This document shows, one piece after another, positions 28,130 to 37,630 of a stretch of DNA of 64,000 bases. Position numbers and translations under genes: made by a program. A model generated the notes under the pieces. That model saw only the letters and a list, made by a program, of their open reading frames with translations, was not told the DNA's origin and made no database searches. The stretch comes from Mycobacterium pseudokansasii (GTDB lineage: Bacteria; Actinomycetota; Actinomycetes; Mycobacteriales; Mycobacteriaceae): the NCBI RefSeq assembly GCF_900566075.1, contig NZ_UPHU01000001.1:806001-870000 (forward strand), written 5' to 3'. Numbering within the stretch: the first letter of the stretch is position 1; each line of letters opens with the position of its first letter.

Positions 28130-28828
28130 GTGAGCCGCGCCGCCCTGGACAAGAATCCCCGGGACGTCGCGTCGATGTTCGACGGTGTCGCCCGCCGTTA
28201 CGACCTGACCAATACCGTGCTGTCGCTGGGCCGGGACCGGTACTGGCGGCGCGCCACCCGGTCGGCGTTGCGGATCGGTCCCGGCGACACGGTGCTGGAC
28301 CTGGCCGCGGGCACGGCGGTGTCCACCGTGGAGTTGGCGAAGTCCGGCGCATGGTGTGTGGCGGCCGACTTCTCGGTCGGGATGCTGGCCGCCGGCGGGG
28401 CCCGCAAGGTGCCCAAGGTCGCCGGTGACGCCACTCGGCTGCCGTTCGCCGACGGGGTATTCGACGCGGTCACCATCAGTTTCGGGCTGCGCAATGTGGC
28501 CGACTTCCCGGCCGCGTTGCGCGAGATGGCCCGGGTCACCCGGGCCGGGGGCCAGTTGGTGGTGTGCGAATTCTCCACGCCCACAAGCGCGTTGTTCGCC
28601 ACGGTCTACAAGGAATACCTGATGCGGGCGTTGCCGCGGGTGGCGCGTGCGGTGTCCAGCAACCCCGACGCCTATGTGTACCTCGCGGAGTCGATCAGGG
28701 CATGGCCGGACCAGGCGAGCCTGGCGGCCCACATTTCGCGGGCCGGGTGGTCGGCGGTGCGGTGGCGCAACCTGACCGGCGGAATCGTGGCGCTGCATGC
28801 CGGGTACAAGACCGGCGAACCCGATTAG
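28130..28828 (+). CDS. menG: Demethylmenaquinone methyltransferase (Rv0558, UbiE/MenG type)
   Basis: 232 aa SAM-dependent class I methyltransferase performing the last ring methylation of menaquinone. UbiE signatures are [19 protein letters not shown] loop [24 protein letters not shown] and [15 protein letters not shown] at 28130. Named menH or ubiE in older M. tuberculosis annotations and menG elsewhere. It faces away from the PE_PGRS gene by 89 bp and converges with the small secreted protein gene, which ends 3 bp before this stop. Confidence 0.94.
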   Translation: MSRAALDKNPRDVASMFDGVARRYDLTNTVLSLGRDRYWRRATRSALRIGPGDTVLDLAAGTAVSTVELAKSGAWCVAADFSVGMLAAGGARKVPKVAGDATRLPFADGVFDAVTISFGLRNVADFPAALREMARVTRAGGQLVVCEFSTPTSALFATVYKEYLMRALPRVARAVSSNPDAYVYLAESIRAWPDQASLAAHISRAGWSAVRWRNLTGGIVALHAGYKTGEPD

Positions 28829-29163
28829 CTGATGCCGGCACCCTGCAGAACGCCGACCTGCTCGGGGCAGTAGTGGTCGATGGCGGCACCCAGGAATTGC
28901 AGCGCCTGCCCCTGCGTGGTCCCGCGCGGCAGGTTGCGCTGCAGGAAGGTCGCCGAGTTGTAGGCAGTGTGGTCGACGCCTCGTTCCAGCCGCTCGCAGC
29001 TGATCTTGGCCAGCCACGCGAGCTGGTCCTGCGGGCCGTAAACGCCGAAACCGTTGACGGTTTGCTTGAATGTGTAGTCGTAGTCGTCGGCCCGCGCGGG
29101 TGCGGCCAGCACGACGGTGACCGCGGCTGTGGAGGCGATAAGAGCCAGCCCCGTTCCCTTCAT
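28825..29163 (-). CDS. Small secreted DUF732-type protein (Rv0559c-like)
   Basis: 112 aa, the same length as Rv0559c. A signal peptide ([20 protein letters not shown]) ends near residue 25, followed by a compact helical domain with two cysteines (SCERL and HYCPEQVG). ATG at 29163. In M. tuberculosis it is co-transcribed with the salicylate-inducible methyltransferase Rv0560c; here no Rv0560c follows upstream, menJ is next. Function unknown. Confidence 0.88.
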   Translation of the reverse strand: MKGTGLALIASTAAVTVVLAAPARADDYDYTFKQTVNGFGVYGPQDQLAWLAKISCERLERGVDHTAYNSATFLQRNLPRGTTQGQALQFLGAAIDHYCPEQVGVLQGAGIS

Positions 29164-29212
29164 TAGCCGGACTATACACCTCTGCTGCACGTCGCAAGAG
29201 GCGCAGCAGGGC

Positions 29213-30433
29213 TCAACTGAACGGCGGCCGGCGATCGATCAGCCGCGACGCCCGACCGGCGCCGCGCCACACCCGCGCCACCCAGTCGGCGTCGTCGTCG
29301 GTGACCAAATTGGCCATCACGCGCACGGCGATCGTCATCAATGTGGTGGAGCGCATCGCCACGGGACCGGTGGTGGGCAAGAACCGCTGGAAAGTCAGCA
29401 ACAACGCCAGCCTGCGTGCCACCGAGAATCCCCGGGCGTAGTGGTCGTGCAGCAGCGACGGCCACACCCGGGACAGGTCGGCTGCGTCCAGCACTTCGGC
29501 GGCCAGCCGCCCGGTCTCGAGCCCGTAGTCGATGCCCTCGCCGTTGAGCGGGTTGACGCACGCCGCGGCATCGCCGATCAACATCCAATTCGGCCCGGCC
29601 ACCCCGGAAACCGCGCCGCCCATCGGCAGCAGCGCCGACGCCACCGCCCGGGGCTCGCCGGGAAAGCCCCACTCGTCGCGGTGCAGGTCGGTGTAGTACG
29701 ACATCAGCGGCCGCAGCGCCAGCTCGGCCGGTCGTTTGGTGGTCGACAGCGCTCCCACGCCGATATTCACCTCGCCGTTGCCCAGCGGGAAAATCCAGCC
29801 GTAGCCGGGCAACACGGCGCCGTCGGGAGAGCGCAGTTCCAGATGCGAGGTGAGCCACGGATCGTCCGCGCGCTCGGTCGTCAAATAGCCGCGTGCGGCA
29901 ATGCCGTAGACCGTCTCCTGATGCCATCGGCGGCCCAGCTTGCGGCCCAGCGGCGACCGCGCGCCGTCGGCGACGATCAACTGCCCACAGGCCACCTCGG
30001 TCCCGTCGGCCAACCTGACCGACACCACTCGCCGCGACGAGTCATGATGCGCTGCAACGACTTTCGTACCAAGCAGCATGCGGGCCCCGCAGTCCTCGGC
30101 GACTTTGCGGATCCGGTCGTCGAGTTCCGTGCGGGCCACCGCGCTGCTGTGCGCCGGGAAGGACGGTCCGGGCCAGGCGATTTCCACCTCGCCGCCGAAT
30201 CCGCTCATCCGTAGGCCGTGGTGGCGGATGCGGCCGGCCAGCCACCGGCCGAGCCCCAGCCGTTCCAGTTCGGCGATCGCTCGCGGCGTCAGGCCGTCAC
30301 CGCAGGCTTTGTCGCGGGGGAAACCGGCCGAGTCGATGACGAGTACGTCCCGGCCGCTGCGGGCAGCCCAGGCGGCCGCTGCCGACCCGGCCGGTCCGGC
30401 GCCCACGACTACCAGGTCGGCTCCGGTCTTCAT
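29213..30433 (-). CDS. menJ: MenJ, menaquinone reductase (beta-isoprene saturation)
   Basis: FAD-dependent geranylgeranyl-reductase-family enzyme, 406 aa, which saturates one isoprene unit to give MK-9(II-H2). GxGxxG in VVGAGPAGSAAAAWAA near residue 8, FPRDKACGDGLTPRAI, the second FAD motif GDAAACVNPLNGEGIDYG and the substrate-side GYGWIFPLGNGEVNIG are intact. ATG at 30433 was chosen; the open frame continues upstream into the divergent gene. Only 21 bp separate the starts of menJ and grcC1. Confidence 0.93.
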   Translation of the reverse strand: MKTGADLVVVGAGPAGSAAAAWAARSGRDVLVIDSAGFPRDKACGDGLTPRAIAELERLGLGRWLAGRIRHHGLRMSGFGGEVEIAWPGPSFPAHSSAVARTELDDRIRKVAEDCGARMLLGTKVVAAHHDSSRRVVSVRLADGTEVACGQLIVADGARSPLGRKLGRRWHQETVYGIAARGYLTTERADDPWLTSHLELRSPDGAVLPGYGWIFPLGNGEVNIGVGALSTTKRPAELALRPLMSYYTDLHRDEWGFPGEPRAVASALLPMGGAVSGVAGPNWMLIGDAAACVNPLNGEGIDYGLETGRLAAEVLDAADLSRVWPSLLHDHYARGFSVARRLALLLTFQRFLPTTGPVAMRSTTLMTIAVRVMANLVTDDDADWVARVWRGAGRASRLIDRRPPFS

Positions 30434-30454
30434 GCTCACCAGTATGTTGGTCGG

Positions 30455-31462
30455 ATGAAAACTCCGGCGACGGTGGTGGCAGGCGTCGACTTCGGGGATG
30501 CCCGGTTCGCCACGGCTGTGCGTGACGGTGTCGCGCGGATCGAGCAGCTCATGGACACCGAGTTGCGTAGCGCCGACGTGGTGATGATCGACTCGCTGCT
30601 GCACCTGTTCAAGGCCGGGGGTAAGCGGTTCCGGCCGCTGTTCACCGTGCTGTCGGCCCAGGTCGGGCCGGACCCGGAGGCTGAGGAAGTGATCATCGCC
30701 GGCGCGGTCGTCGAGCTGATCCATCTGGCGACGCTCTACCACGACGACGTGATGGACGAGGCCGAGGTCCGCCGCGGCGCCCCCAGCGCCAACGCACGGT
30801 GGGGTAACAACGTCGCGATTCTGGCCGGCGACTACCTGCTGGCGACGGCGTCACGGCTGGTGTCCCGGTTGGGGCCGGCCGCGGTGCGGATCGTCGCCGA
30901 CACCTTCGCTGCCCTGGTGACCGGTCAGATGCGTGAGACTCGCGGCGCCCCGGAAGGCGCGGACCTGATCGAGCAGTACCTGACGGTGGTGCATGAGAAG
31001 ACCGGCAGCCTGATCGGGGCCGCGGGCCGGTTCGGTGCCATGTTCTCCGGCGCCGACGGTGATCAGGTCGAGCGGCTGAGCCGCCTGGGCGGCATCGTCG
31101 GCACGGCTTTTCAGATCGCCGACGACATCATCGACATCGACAGCGAATCCGACGAGTCGGGAAAGGTGCCCGGCACCGACTTGCGCGAAGGCGTGCGCAC
31201 GCTGCCGATGCTCTACGCGCTGCGCGATACCGGGCCCGACGGCGCACGGCTGCGTGCGCTGCTGGCCGGACCCATCCACGACGACGACGCGGTGCTCGAG
31301 GCGCTGGCGCTGTTGCGCGCGTCGCCGGGGATGGCCATGGCCAAGGAGGTGCTGGGCAAATACGCTGCCGCGGCGCGTCATGAGCTGGACCTGCTGCCCG
31401 AGGTTCCGGGTCGGCAGGCACTGGCGGCGCTGGTCGACTACACCGTGAGCCGGCACGGCTAG
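30455..31462 (+). CDS. grcC1: GrcC1, polyprenyl diphosphate synthase
   Basis: 335 aa trans-polyprenyl synthase that probably makes the menaquinone side chain. First Asp-rich motif in LATLYHDDVMDEAEVRRG, second in AFQIADDIIDIDSES, KRFRP and GQMRET are all present. ATG at 30455. Divergent from menJ with a 21-bp gap, so promoters must overlap the opposite coding sequences; together they would supply and modify the prenyl tail. Confidence 0.93.
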   Translation: MKTPATVVAGVDFGDARFATAVRDGVARIEQLMDTELRSADVVMIDSLLHLFKAGGKRFRPLFTVLSAQVGPDPEAEEVIIAGAVVELIHLATLYHDDVMDEAEVRRGAPSANARWGNNVAILAGDYLLATASRLVSRLGPAAVRIVADTFAALVTGQMRETRGAPEGADLIEQYLTVVHEKTGSLIGAAGRFGAMFSGADGDQVERLSRLGGIVGTAFQIADDIIDIDSESDESGKVPGTDLREGVRTLPMLYALRDTGPDGARLRALLAGPIHDDDAVLEALALLRASPGMAMAKEVLGKYAAAARHELDLLPEVPGRQALAALVDYTVSRHG

Positions 31463-31558
31463 CGGGGATTATCGGACCCGCGGAACCCGGCGGACCCTCC
31501 GGGCGTTGAGTCAACAGTAAATCGGCAAGCCGAGGTGTTCGTAGGAGGACACACACAG

Positions 31559-32419
31559 ATGACCTGGCATCCGCATGCCAACAGACTGAAGACCTTCCTG
31601 CTGTTGGTCGTTATGTCAGCGATGATCGTGTTCGCCGGCCGGCTGTTCGGCACGACGGCAATGTGGTTGGCGGTGCTGTTCGCCGTCGGGATGAACGTCT
31701 ACGTCTACTTCAACAGCGACAAGCTGGCCTTGCGGGCCATGCATGCGCAGCCGGTCTCGGAGCTGCAGGCGCCGTTGATGTACCGGATCGTGCGCGAGCT
31801 GGCCACCGCTGCCCATCAGCCGATGCCGCGGCTGTACATCAGCGACACCGCGGCGCCCAACGCGTTCGCCACCGGCCGCAACCCACGTAACGCCGCGGTG
31901 TGCTGCACCACCGGCATCCTGCAGATCCTCAACGAGCGGGAGTTGCGTGCGGTGCTGGGCCATGAGCTGTCGCACGTCTACAACCGCGACATCCTCATCT
32001 CGTGCGTGGCCGGCGCGCTGGCCGGCGTGATCACCGCCCTGGCCAATATGGCCATGTGGATGGGCATGTTCGGCGGAAACCGAGAAAACAGCAATCCTTT
32101 TGCGTTGCTTCTGGTTTCGCTGCTCGGCCCGATCGCCGCGACGGTGGTGCGGTTGGCGGTGTCGCGGTCCCGCGAATACCAGGCCGACGAATCGGGTGCC
32201 GTCCTGACCGGCGACCCGCTGGCGTTGGCGTCGGCGCTGCGCAAGATCTCCGGTGGCGTGCAGCTGGCTCCGTTGCCGCCGGAGCCGCAACTGGCCAGCC
32301 AGGCGCACCTGATGATCGCCAACCCGTTCCGGGCAGGCGAGCGGATCGGGTCGTTGTTCTCGACGCACCCGCCGATCGAGGACCGCATCCGCCGCCTGGA
32401 GGCGATGGCCCGCGGTTAA
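31559..32419 (+). CDS. htpX: HtpX, membrane zinc metalloprotease
   Basis: M48 peptidase of 286 aa, a membrane quality-control protease. Two N-terminal helices, then [13 protein letters not shown] with the zinc-binding HExxH, a further helix pair, and the third ligand in [14 protein letters not shown] at 31559 ([13 protein letters not shown]) matches M. tuberculosis HtpX in length. It is the last gene in synteny before the insertion: in M. tuberculosis the next gene is gpdA1. Confidence 0.95.
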   Translation: MTWHPHANRLKTFLLLVVMSAMIVFAGRLFGTTAMWLAVLFAVGMNVYVYFNSDKLALRAMHAQPVSELQAPLMYRIVRELATAAHQPMPRLYISDTAAPNAFATGRNPRNAAVCCTTGILQILNERELRAVLGHELSHVYNRDILISCVAGALAGVITALANMAMWMGMFGGNRENSNPFALLLVSLLGPIAATVVRLAVSRSREYQADESGAVLTGDPLALASALRKISGGVQLAPLPPEPQLASQAHLMIANPFRAGERIGSLFSTHPPIEDRIRRLEAMARG

Positions 32420-32457
32420 CGGTTTTTATTGTGATAGCACCTGCGCTATCGCATCTG

Positions 32458-32515
32458 GCGGAGTCCTATTTCCGTGGAAAGCCGCGAATACGCTAGCGCC
32501 CGCGCCATCAGATTT
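32458..32515 (+). repeat. Border repeat A of the inserted block
   Basis: This stretch starting gcggagtcctatttcc and ending cgccatcagattt resembles 48205-48288, in the same orientation, with about 26 bases missing relative to that copy. It lies between htpX and the IS3 remnant. The two copies bracket the metal-gene block. Confidence 0.55.
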
Positions 32516-32665
32516 AGCGTTAGCTGGTACAACACCACCCGGCTGATGCACCGCCTGGGCCGCATCCCACCCGCGGAAGCCGAGGCCGAGTACTACGCTC
32601 GACTCCAGGCCGGGGAGCACACCGGTCACACGTAAAGAGGTGTGCAGGAAACCGGGGACGGTTCA
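32472..32665 (+). mobile_element. IS3-family remnant: transposase C-terminus and right end
   Basis: The frame ending at TAA 32633-32635 reads SVSWYNTTRLMHRLGRIPPA and then EAEAEYYARLQAG, the C-terminal end of an IS3-type OrfB (W-Y/F-N...R-L...G..PPAE). Thirty bases further the sequence caggaaaccggggacggttca looks like an IS3 terminal inverted repeat ending at 32665 (TGAACCGTCCCCGG on the minus strand). The rest of the element is absent. It cuts into the 3' end of the adjacent DUF732 gene. Confidence 0.65.
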
Positions 32666-32894
32666 CCAGGAGCGTTGGCTTTTGGCCTTTGTCCAATCCG
32701 GCGCACATGCTATGGGCCATAGCAATCGCGGCGTTGCGGTTCGCAAAGACGATCCCGTGTTTCTTGAGCGCCCCGAAGAACTCATCATCGGTTTGATCCG
32801 CTGCTGCTGGCGTTGCGGAGATCAGCGCGGCGGCGGAGAGCAGGATCGCGCTGATTATCGACCACTTCCCAAACTCTGCCTTCGTTTGGGTCAC
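32666..32894 (-). pseudogene. DUF732 secreted protein truncated by the IS3 end
   Basis: Starts with ATG 32894, a signal peptide (SIISAILLSAAALISATPAAA) and the DUF732 opening DDEFFGALKKHGIVF, AIAMAHSMCAGLDKGQKP. After about residue 76 the family pattern (a second Cys near the C-terminus) is lost exactly where the IS3-like end begins; the frame then runs 48 more codons through IS sequence to 32520. The intact family members are small secreted proteins of unknown role. Read as an IS-truncated gene. Confidence 0.65.
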
Positions 32895-33100
32895 GGTTTC
32901 CCTTCACGGCGGCAGCTGGGCTCCGGGTCGAGCACGGGGCAATGATCAGAACCAATGAGCCTCGGCGCGGCAACGTGAGTGGGCGCACTTTTGCCAGGTA
33001 GCTCTGAAAGTCCCGTCGTCCTAGTCACGACCCGCGTGCCAGTACCGGAGCGCGCAGCAGCTCAGAGAGAGAGATGGGTTACCGGCCGCGCCCCGCCTGC

Positions 33101-35341
33101 TCAGCCGACACTTTTGATGGACTCATTTGGCCTCCTCACCGTGCGAGAGATTGGTGCCGGCGCTGTCGTCGAGTGCCCGTTGGCGGTCGCAGATTGACCG
33201 TTGGTCAGGCGGTAGCGGATCAGTCGAGAGCTGTTGGTGACCACCGCGACCGAGGACGCGTTGTGCAGGATCGCGGCCAGCACCGGCGAGAGCACACCTC
33301 CAGCACCCATCAACAGGCCAACAGAGTTGACGGCGATAGACATGCCGTAGTTCTGCCGGATCACCGCGACGGCCCGCGCACCCAGATCGGGTACGTCAAG
33401 CAGGCGGTGCAGGTTGTCGTTGGCCAGTGCGACATCGGCGGTTTCCACTGCGACGTCGGTGCCGGCCAGGCCCATGGCGATCCCGATGTCGGCGGTTGCC
33501 AGCGCCGGAGCGTCATTGATGCCGTCACCGATCATGGCGACGACGTAGCCTTCGTCTTGGAGTTGGCGCACCGCCTGAAGCTTGTCTTCGGGTAGCACCT
33601 CGGCGCGCCATTCGTCGATACCGAGTTCGCCGGCGACGACCTCAGCGGTCTCGGGATGATCACCGGTGAGCATCACGATGCGCTGGATGCCGTTGCTGCG
33701 CAACTTGTTCAGCACGTCGGCCGCCTCGGGACGAATATCGTCGCGCAGGCTGATCAGCCCGACCAGCGTGCCATCCACGGCCAGCAGCAGCGGGGTCTCG
33801 GCTTGACGGCGCAGTTTGCTCACCCACTCGGCTGCCTTCTTGGAGACCCGGACTTTTTCGGCGCGTAGCAGCGAGGGGCTGCCCAGCAGCAGAACCCGGC
33901 CATCAGCCCAGGTGCGCATGCCCAGGCCGACCAACACTTCGCACTGCTCATGGGGCGGGATAGCGATGTGGCGTTCGTTAGTTGAGCGGATCACCGCTTC
34001 GGCCAGCGGATGGCGAGAGTGGATCTCTGAGCTGGCCGCGTAGGCCAGGACCTCTTCAGGTTGCCAGTCCTTCTGGAAGGCAACAACATTCGTCACGACA
34101 GGGCGCCCAATGGTGAGCGTTCCGGTCTTGTCGAACACGATGGCGTTCACCCGGCCGGCTTGTTCGAGGTGAGATCCGCCCTTGATCAGGATGCCGCGGC
34201 GCGCGCCGTTGCCGATCGCGGCGCTGATCGCGGTCGGGGTCGACAACCCCACCGCGCACGGGCACGCGATCAACAGCATGGTCATCGCGCGCCGAATGTC
34301 CCCGGTGAAAGCCAACGTGGCCGCGGACACGATGAACGAGATCGGAACAAACCGGCGGGAGAAGTTCTCACCGACCGTTTGAATCGGTGCCCGATCGTGC
34401 TGGGCCTCTTCGACGCGGGAAATGATGCGCCCGATCGTGGTTTCGTTGCCGACAGCGGCGGCGCGCACCACTAGGCGTCCGCGTACCACCACCGATCCGG
34501 CGTGCACGCGGGAGCCGACGACCATGCTCACGGGCAGCGTCTCCCCGGTGATCGCGGACTGGTCGACCACCGCTTCCCCGTCGAGCACCTCGCCGTCCAC
34601 CGGGATCGCCACGTGATCGTGGACCACAATCTCGTCACCGATTTGCAGGGTGTCGATGGGCACCTGGACTTCGCTGCCATCATTAGCCCTGATCCAGGCG
34701 GTGTCCGCGGTGCCGCGTAGCAGGTCGGCGATGGCCCGGCGCGTCCGCCGCAGCGTCAGGTCCTGCAGGTACTCGCCGATGTTGAGCAGCCATAACACGG
34801 TGAGCGCGACCACGTTCTCCCGCAACACCATGCTGGCCACCGTGGCCACCGTCACCAGCGTGTCGGTGCCCACGCGACCAGAACGCAGCGCCCCGCGGAA
34901 GAACGGATAGCCCATGAACACCGTCGCACCGGTGGCCACCAGCTGAGCTTTGGGGCCCAGAAGGGGCGGGCGTCGGAAACCGTAGCGGCGCACACCCAGC
35001 AACACCAGTGCGGCCCCGCCGATCGCGAGCCGCAGCACCTCGGTGTTGCGCACATCGGCCGAGCGCGGCGTACGTGCCGGAATCAACTCAGCCGCGACGT
35101 GTTTAGCCGCCGAGATGGCCGCCACGATCGCCAAGCGATCACAACGCTTGGGGGAATACCACACCACGACCGATCCGGTGTGGGGATAGGCATGCACCGC
35201 GCGCACCCCGGTCTGCATATCCACCGTTTCTTCGACCGCCACCGCACGGCGGGAATCCGAACGAACCCACGGCACATGCACGCGCATCCGCCCCGCCGCG
35301 TCGGAAAGAATTCTTACGGTGGTGTCATCGACAACAGCCAT
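33101..35341 (-). CDS. CtpC-type metal-exporting P1B ATPase (second copy)
   Basis: 746 aa, very close to M. tuberculosis CtpC (Rv3270), which exports Zn/Mn. Degenerate N-terminal metal-binding domain (VRAVHAYPHTGSVVVWY, no CxxC), actuator loop DQSAITGETLP, intramembrane LIACPCAVGLSTPTA, phosphorylation site VFDKTGTLT, HP motif SRHPLAEAV, hinge MIGDGINDAPALA. ATG at 35341. The C-terminus (last ~30 residues, Ser/Thr/Ala) is longer than CtpC. It follows the PacL-like gene by 10 bp. Because CtpC is normally elsewhere in the genome, this is probably a paralogue carried on the inserted block. Confidence 0.92.
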   Translation of the reverse strand: MAVVDDTTVRILSDAAGRMRVHVPWVRSDSRRAVAVEETVDMQTGVRAVHAYPHTGSVVVWYSPKRCDRLAIVAAISAAKHVAAELIPARTPRSADVRNTEVLRLAIGGAALVLLGVRRYGFRRPPLLGPKAQLVATGATVFMGYPFFRGALRSGRVGTDTLVTVATVASMVLRENVVALTVLWLLNIGEYLQDLTLRRTRRAIADLLRGTADTAWIRANDGSEVQVPIDTLQIGDEIVVHDHVAIPVDGEVLDGEAVVDQSAITGETLPVSMVVGSRVHAGSVVVRGRLVVRAAAVGNETTIGRIISRVEEAQHDRAPIQTVGENFSRRFVPISFIVSAATLAFTGDIRRAMTMLLIACPCAVGLSTPTAISAAIGNGARRGILIKGGSHLEQAGRVNAIVFDKTGTLTIGRPVVTNVVAFQKDWQPEEVLAYAASSEIHSRHPLAEAVIRSTNERHIAIPPHEQCEVLVGLGMRTWADGRVLLLGSPSLLRAEKVRVSKKAAEWVSKLRRQAETPLLLAVDGTLVGLISLRDDIRPEAADVLNKLRSNGIQRIVMLTGDHPETAEVVAGELGIDEWRAEVLPEDKLQAVRQLQDEGYVVAMIGDGINDAPALATADIGIAMGLAGTDVAVETADVALANDNLHRLLDVPDLGARAVAVIRQNYGMSIAVNSVGLLMGAGGVLSPVLAAILHNASSVAVVTNSSRLIRYRLTNGQSATANGHSTTAPAPISRTVRRPNESIKSVG

Positions 35342-35351
35342 CGTTGAGCGA

Positions 35352-35633
35352 TCAGTGGTCGTGGTCGTCGTCTGCGGCGGCAGCCGGCGGGGAAGCCTCT
35401 TCACCGATGCGTTCACGCGCCTCGGCGACCACATCGGCCACCTTCAGCCGCGCCGATTCCGCTGCCACTTCAGCGCGCCGCGTTCCTCGCAGACCCAATT
35501 CCGCGGCCGCGACCGTCGCCCGACGCACCGGCGCCGCGCCGGCCGCCTTCCGCAACAACTCATAGGCGCTCACGCCCACCAATCCCGTGACCACCGTGGC
35601 GGCTGCCTTTGCCGCTAGCGCGTGCGGAAACAT
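35352..35633 (-). CDS. PacL1-like metal chaperone (DUF1490)
   Basis: 93 aa, same length as Rv3269. One N-terminal membrane helix (AAATVVTGLVGVSAYELL), a charged helical middle (RRAEVAAESARLKVADVV) and a C-terminal DDDHDH metal-binding tail. In M. tuberculosis PacL1 binds Zn through such a tail and stabilises CtpC in membrane patches. ATG at 35633; the next gene downstream is the CtpC-type ATPase, reproducing the Rv3269-Rv3270 pair. Confidence 0.88.
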   Translation of the reverse strand: MFPHALAAKAAATVVTGLVGVSAYELLRKAAGAAPVRRATVAAAELGLRGTRRAEVAAESARLKVADVVAEARERIGEEASPPAAAADDDHDH

Positions 35634-35703
35634 CGATTTCCTCCTCGTGTTTGGGTCCAGTTGAGCACAGCTTTATCGCTGCCACGCCCGAGTATAACAT
35701 AGA

Positions 35704-35717
35704 TACATCGCAATATG
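35704..35717. promoter_or_regulatory. Operator-like motif upstream of the PacL/CtpC pair
   Basis: On the minus strand CATATTGCGATGTATC precedes TATACT (a good -10) in the AT-rich gap upstream of the PacL-like gene. The core TACATCGC-ATAT (plus strand) recurs at 41589-41604 upstream of a CDF gene. An ArsR/SmtB-type or similar metal sensor is a plausible binder; no regulator gene is seen nearby. Confidence 0.55.
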
Positions 35718-35812
35718 ACTATGAATTTCTTTCGGATTGGACGACGACCGCGTTGGGCGTGGGTGGATCGAATCGCAGTTGCTCGCGCTTTTGGCGCCCG
35801 CTATTGAGGTGT

Positions 35813-35892
35813 CTAGCCGCTTGAGGATTGACTTTCGACAATTTGTTGTCGATGTGAAATGGTTGGCTTGTGGCGAATCCTCAAGCGGCTAG
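35813..35892. repeat. Perfect 17-bp inverted repeat
   Basis: Left arm 35813-35829 (ctagccgcttgaggatt) and right arm 35876-35892 are exact inverse complements, 46 bp apart. The right arm covers the stop codon of the disrupted gene at 35881-37542. It could be an end of a mobile unit or a long-loop terminator. The left arm also resembles 37673-37689 next to the second gene copy. Confidence 0.9.
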
Positions 35893-37542
35893 CGGTGTTT
35901 CGATGGCCAGGTCATTGAAGAGGGTTTGCATGTCGATCCGGATCTGTTCGTAGTCACGGTCCACGCGTGTCCAGTGCGCGGGTTTGCGTCCCATCCTGGG
36001 GCTACGCACTCCGGCGAGGATCGGGGTTATGACCTGGTCACGCAAGGTGAGCAGGGCCGCGATCGTGCGCGCAGCCAGCGGCGGGACGAGGTAGCGACGT
36101 GCGCGGCTGGGCTTGTCAACGAGCTGTTTGCCGCGCAATTTGCGCAGGTCGTAGGCCGCCTGACGGACGCTGTAGTCGGAGTGGTCGTGGCCGGTGAGGG
36201 CGTGCACCTTGGCGGTGAACTCGGAGACGGTAAAGCCGTTGGGGGCCGGGGCCAACGCGAGGGCGGCACGCAGCGCGTCATGCATGCGGGGTTTGTTGAG
36301 GTCGACACGGCCGACGCGGGTGGCGCCCAACTGGGTGCCGGTCGGCAGCTCATCGAGCACGCCGTCGCGGAGGAATCCGGTGTCCACACAGTCCAGCGCG
36401 GTGGCGAACCGGTCGGCGATGCCGGCGAGGCGGGTCACGATCTCGGGGAAGTGCTCGATCATGCGCCCGCAGCGCAGCTCGGCGGTGTTGTGCACGATCG
36501 CCTCGGACCGAAGCACGCGTTCGCCTTTGGTGTAGGCCTTGCCGGTCAGGCGCCCGAAGTGCAGCTTGAACACGGTCAGGTCATACGTAGGTGTCTCGAT
36601 CGCGGCCTCGATCACCGAGGAGCGTTTGCGGGTGCGCCGCGGACGCTGCGCGGTGCCGAAGATGGTGCGGATCTTGGGCACGTCCAACCGCGAGCGGGTG
36701 CGATCCACCACGGTGTCGAACACCCGTTGCATCGTTGGGCCGTCGGCGAAGATCAGGTTGCGGCTGTACTCAAGCTGATAGACGGCCAACCCGTAGCCGA
36801 ATCCGCTTCGCTGTTGCTCGTCAAGATCCAGCCCGAAGCACAGGCAGGCCGAATAAATCCACCGGTGACAGACCTGGCCCAGCCGCCCTACAGCCGCATC
36901 GCGCGACAAGGCATCTGCGATCCGGGCCAGGCCCGCCGGGTCGGCCACCGCGGTGAAACAGTTGCCGACCTTGCTAAATGCTATCCCCGCCGCGGCGGCC
37001 TGCCGAGCCACGAACTCATGCCCGTTGAGCATGATCTGCGCGCCAAACGGCGGATGCCCCGACATCTTGATCGTCACACGCCCCCAATCGGGGTCGATGA
37101 TGTGAAACGAATAGTGGTTGACGTATTCGCGCCTCCTCTAGATGTTGACGATCCGGCCGGTGTTCGGTGAGCGTTTCACCTTCCACACCGGTGCCGGCGC
37201 CTTGGCCACCAGCACCAAAAACACCCCAATGCCGACCTCATGGGTGGCCAGGTACTCCTCGGCGATGCGATGCTTGCGTTCCCCTGCCTTGCAGAAGATC
37301 ACCGGTACCGCGTTGGCTGCACCCCAGGCCTTGACCCGGCGCGCGCACCGGCCCGCCATCCGCATTAAATGGGTGTTGTCCAGCTCGGCGTCGCTGCCGC
37401 CGTGCAATCGTCGCCACCAGGTACGCAACCCGCCCGGGTCATACCCCAACGGGAAGAACGCGTTGAGCACGATCCGATCCACGCAGTCATAGCTGCCGGT
37501 CACCAAATCCGAATACCGCAGGCTGAACTCGTCCCCAGACAC
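35881..37542 (-). pseudogene. Unrecognised large protein, copy 1, interrupted by one in-frame TAG
   Basis: An N-terminal ORF (37138-37542, 134 aa, DRIVLNAFFPLGYDPGGLR...) and a C-terminal ORF (35881-37077, 398 aa) lie in the same frame. Only a TAG at 37138-37140 separates them, and the codons between (YVNHYSFHIIDPDWG) are protein-like. The C-terminal third is winged-helix-like (YSVRQAAYDLRKLRGKQLV). It is a distant paralogue of the next gene: shared LNGHE, RQA..AGI.F, ADPA.L and SR-x-L-x-F blocks. I remember similar unnamed proteins in other actinobacteria but no function. Nonsense mutation, readthrough or split gene are all possible. Confidence 0.6.
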
Positions 37543-37597
37543 CCGCTCAACCTACGAAACCACCCGCCCGCGCGAGGTCAAACTGCCCGAAGGGCCA

Positions 37598-37625
37598 CCG
37601 CCGCCGGGCGAAGTCCCGGCGGCGG
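37598..37625 (-). terminator. Perfect 11-bp GC hairpin between the two large gene copies
   Basis: Arms ccgccgccggg and cccggcggcgg with a 6-base loop (cgaagt). It lies just downstream of the frameshifted copy 2 and upstream of copy 1, both on the minus strand. No T-run follows, as is common for mycobacterial terminators. Confidence 0.55.
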
Positions 37626-37630
37626 CGTAG

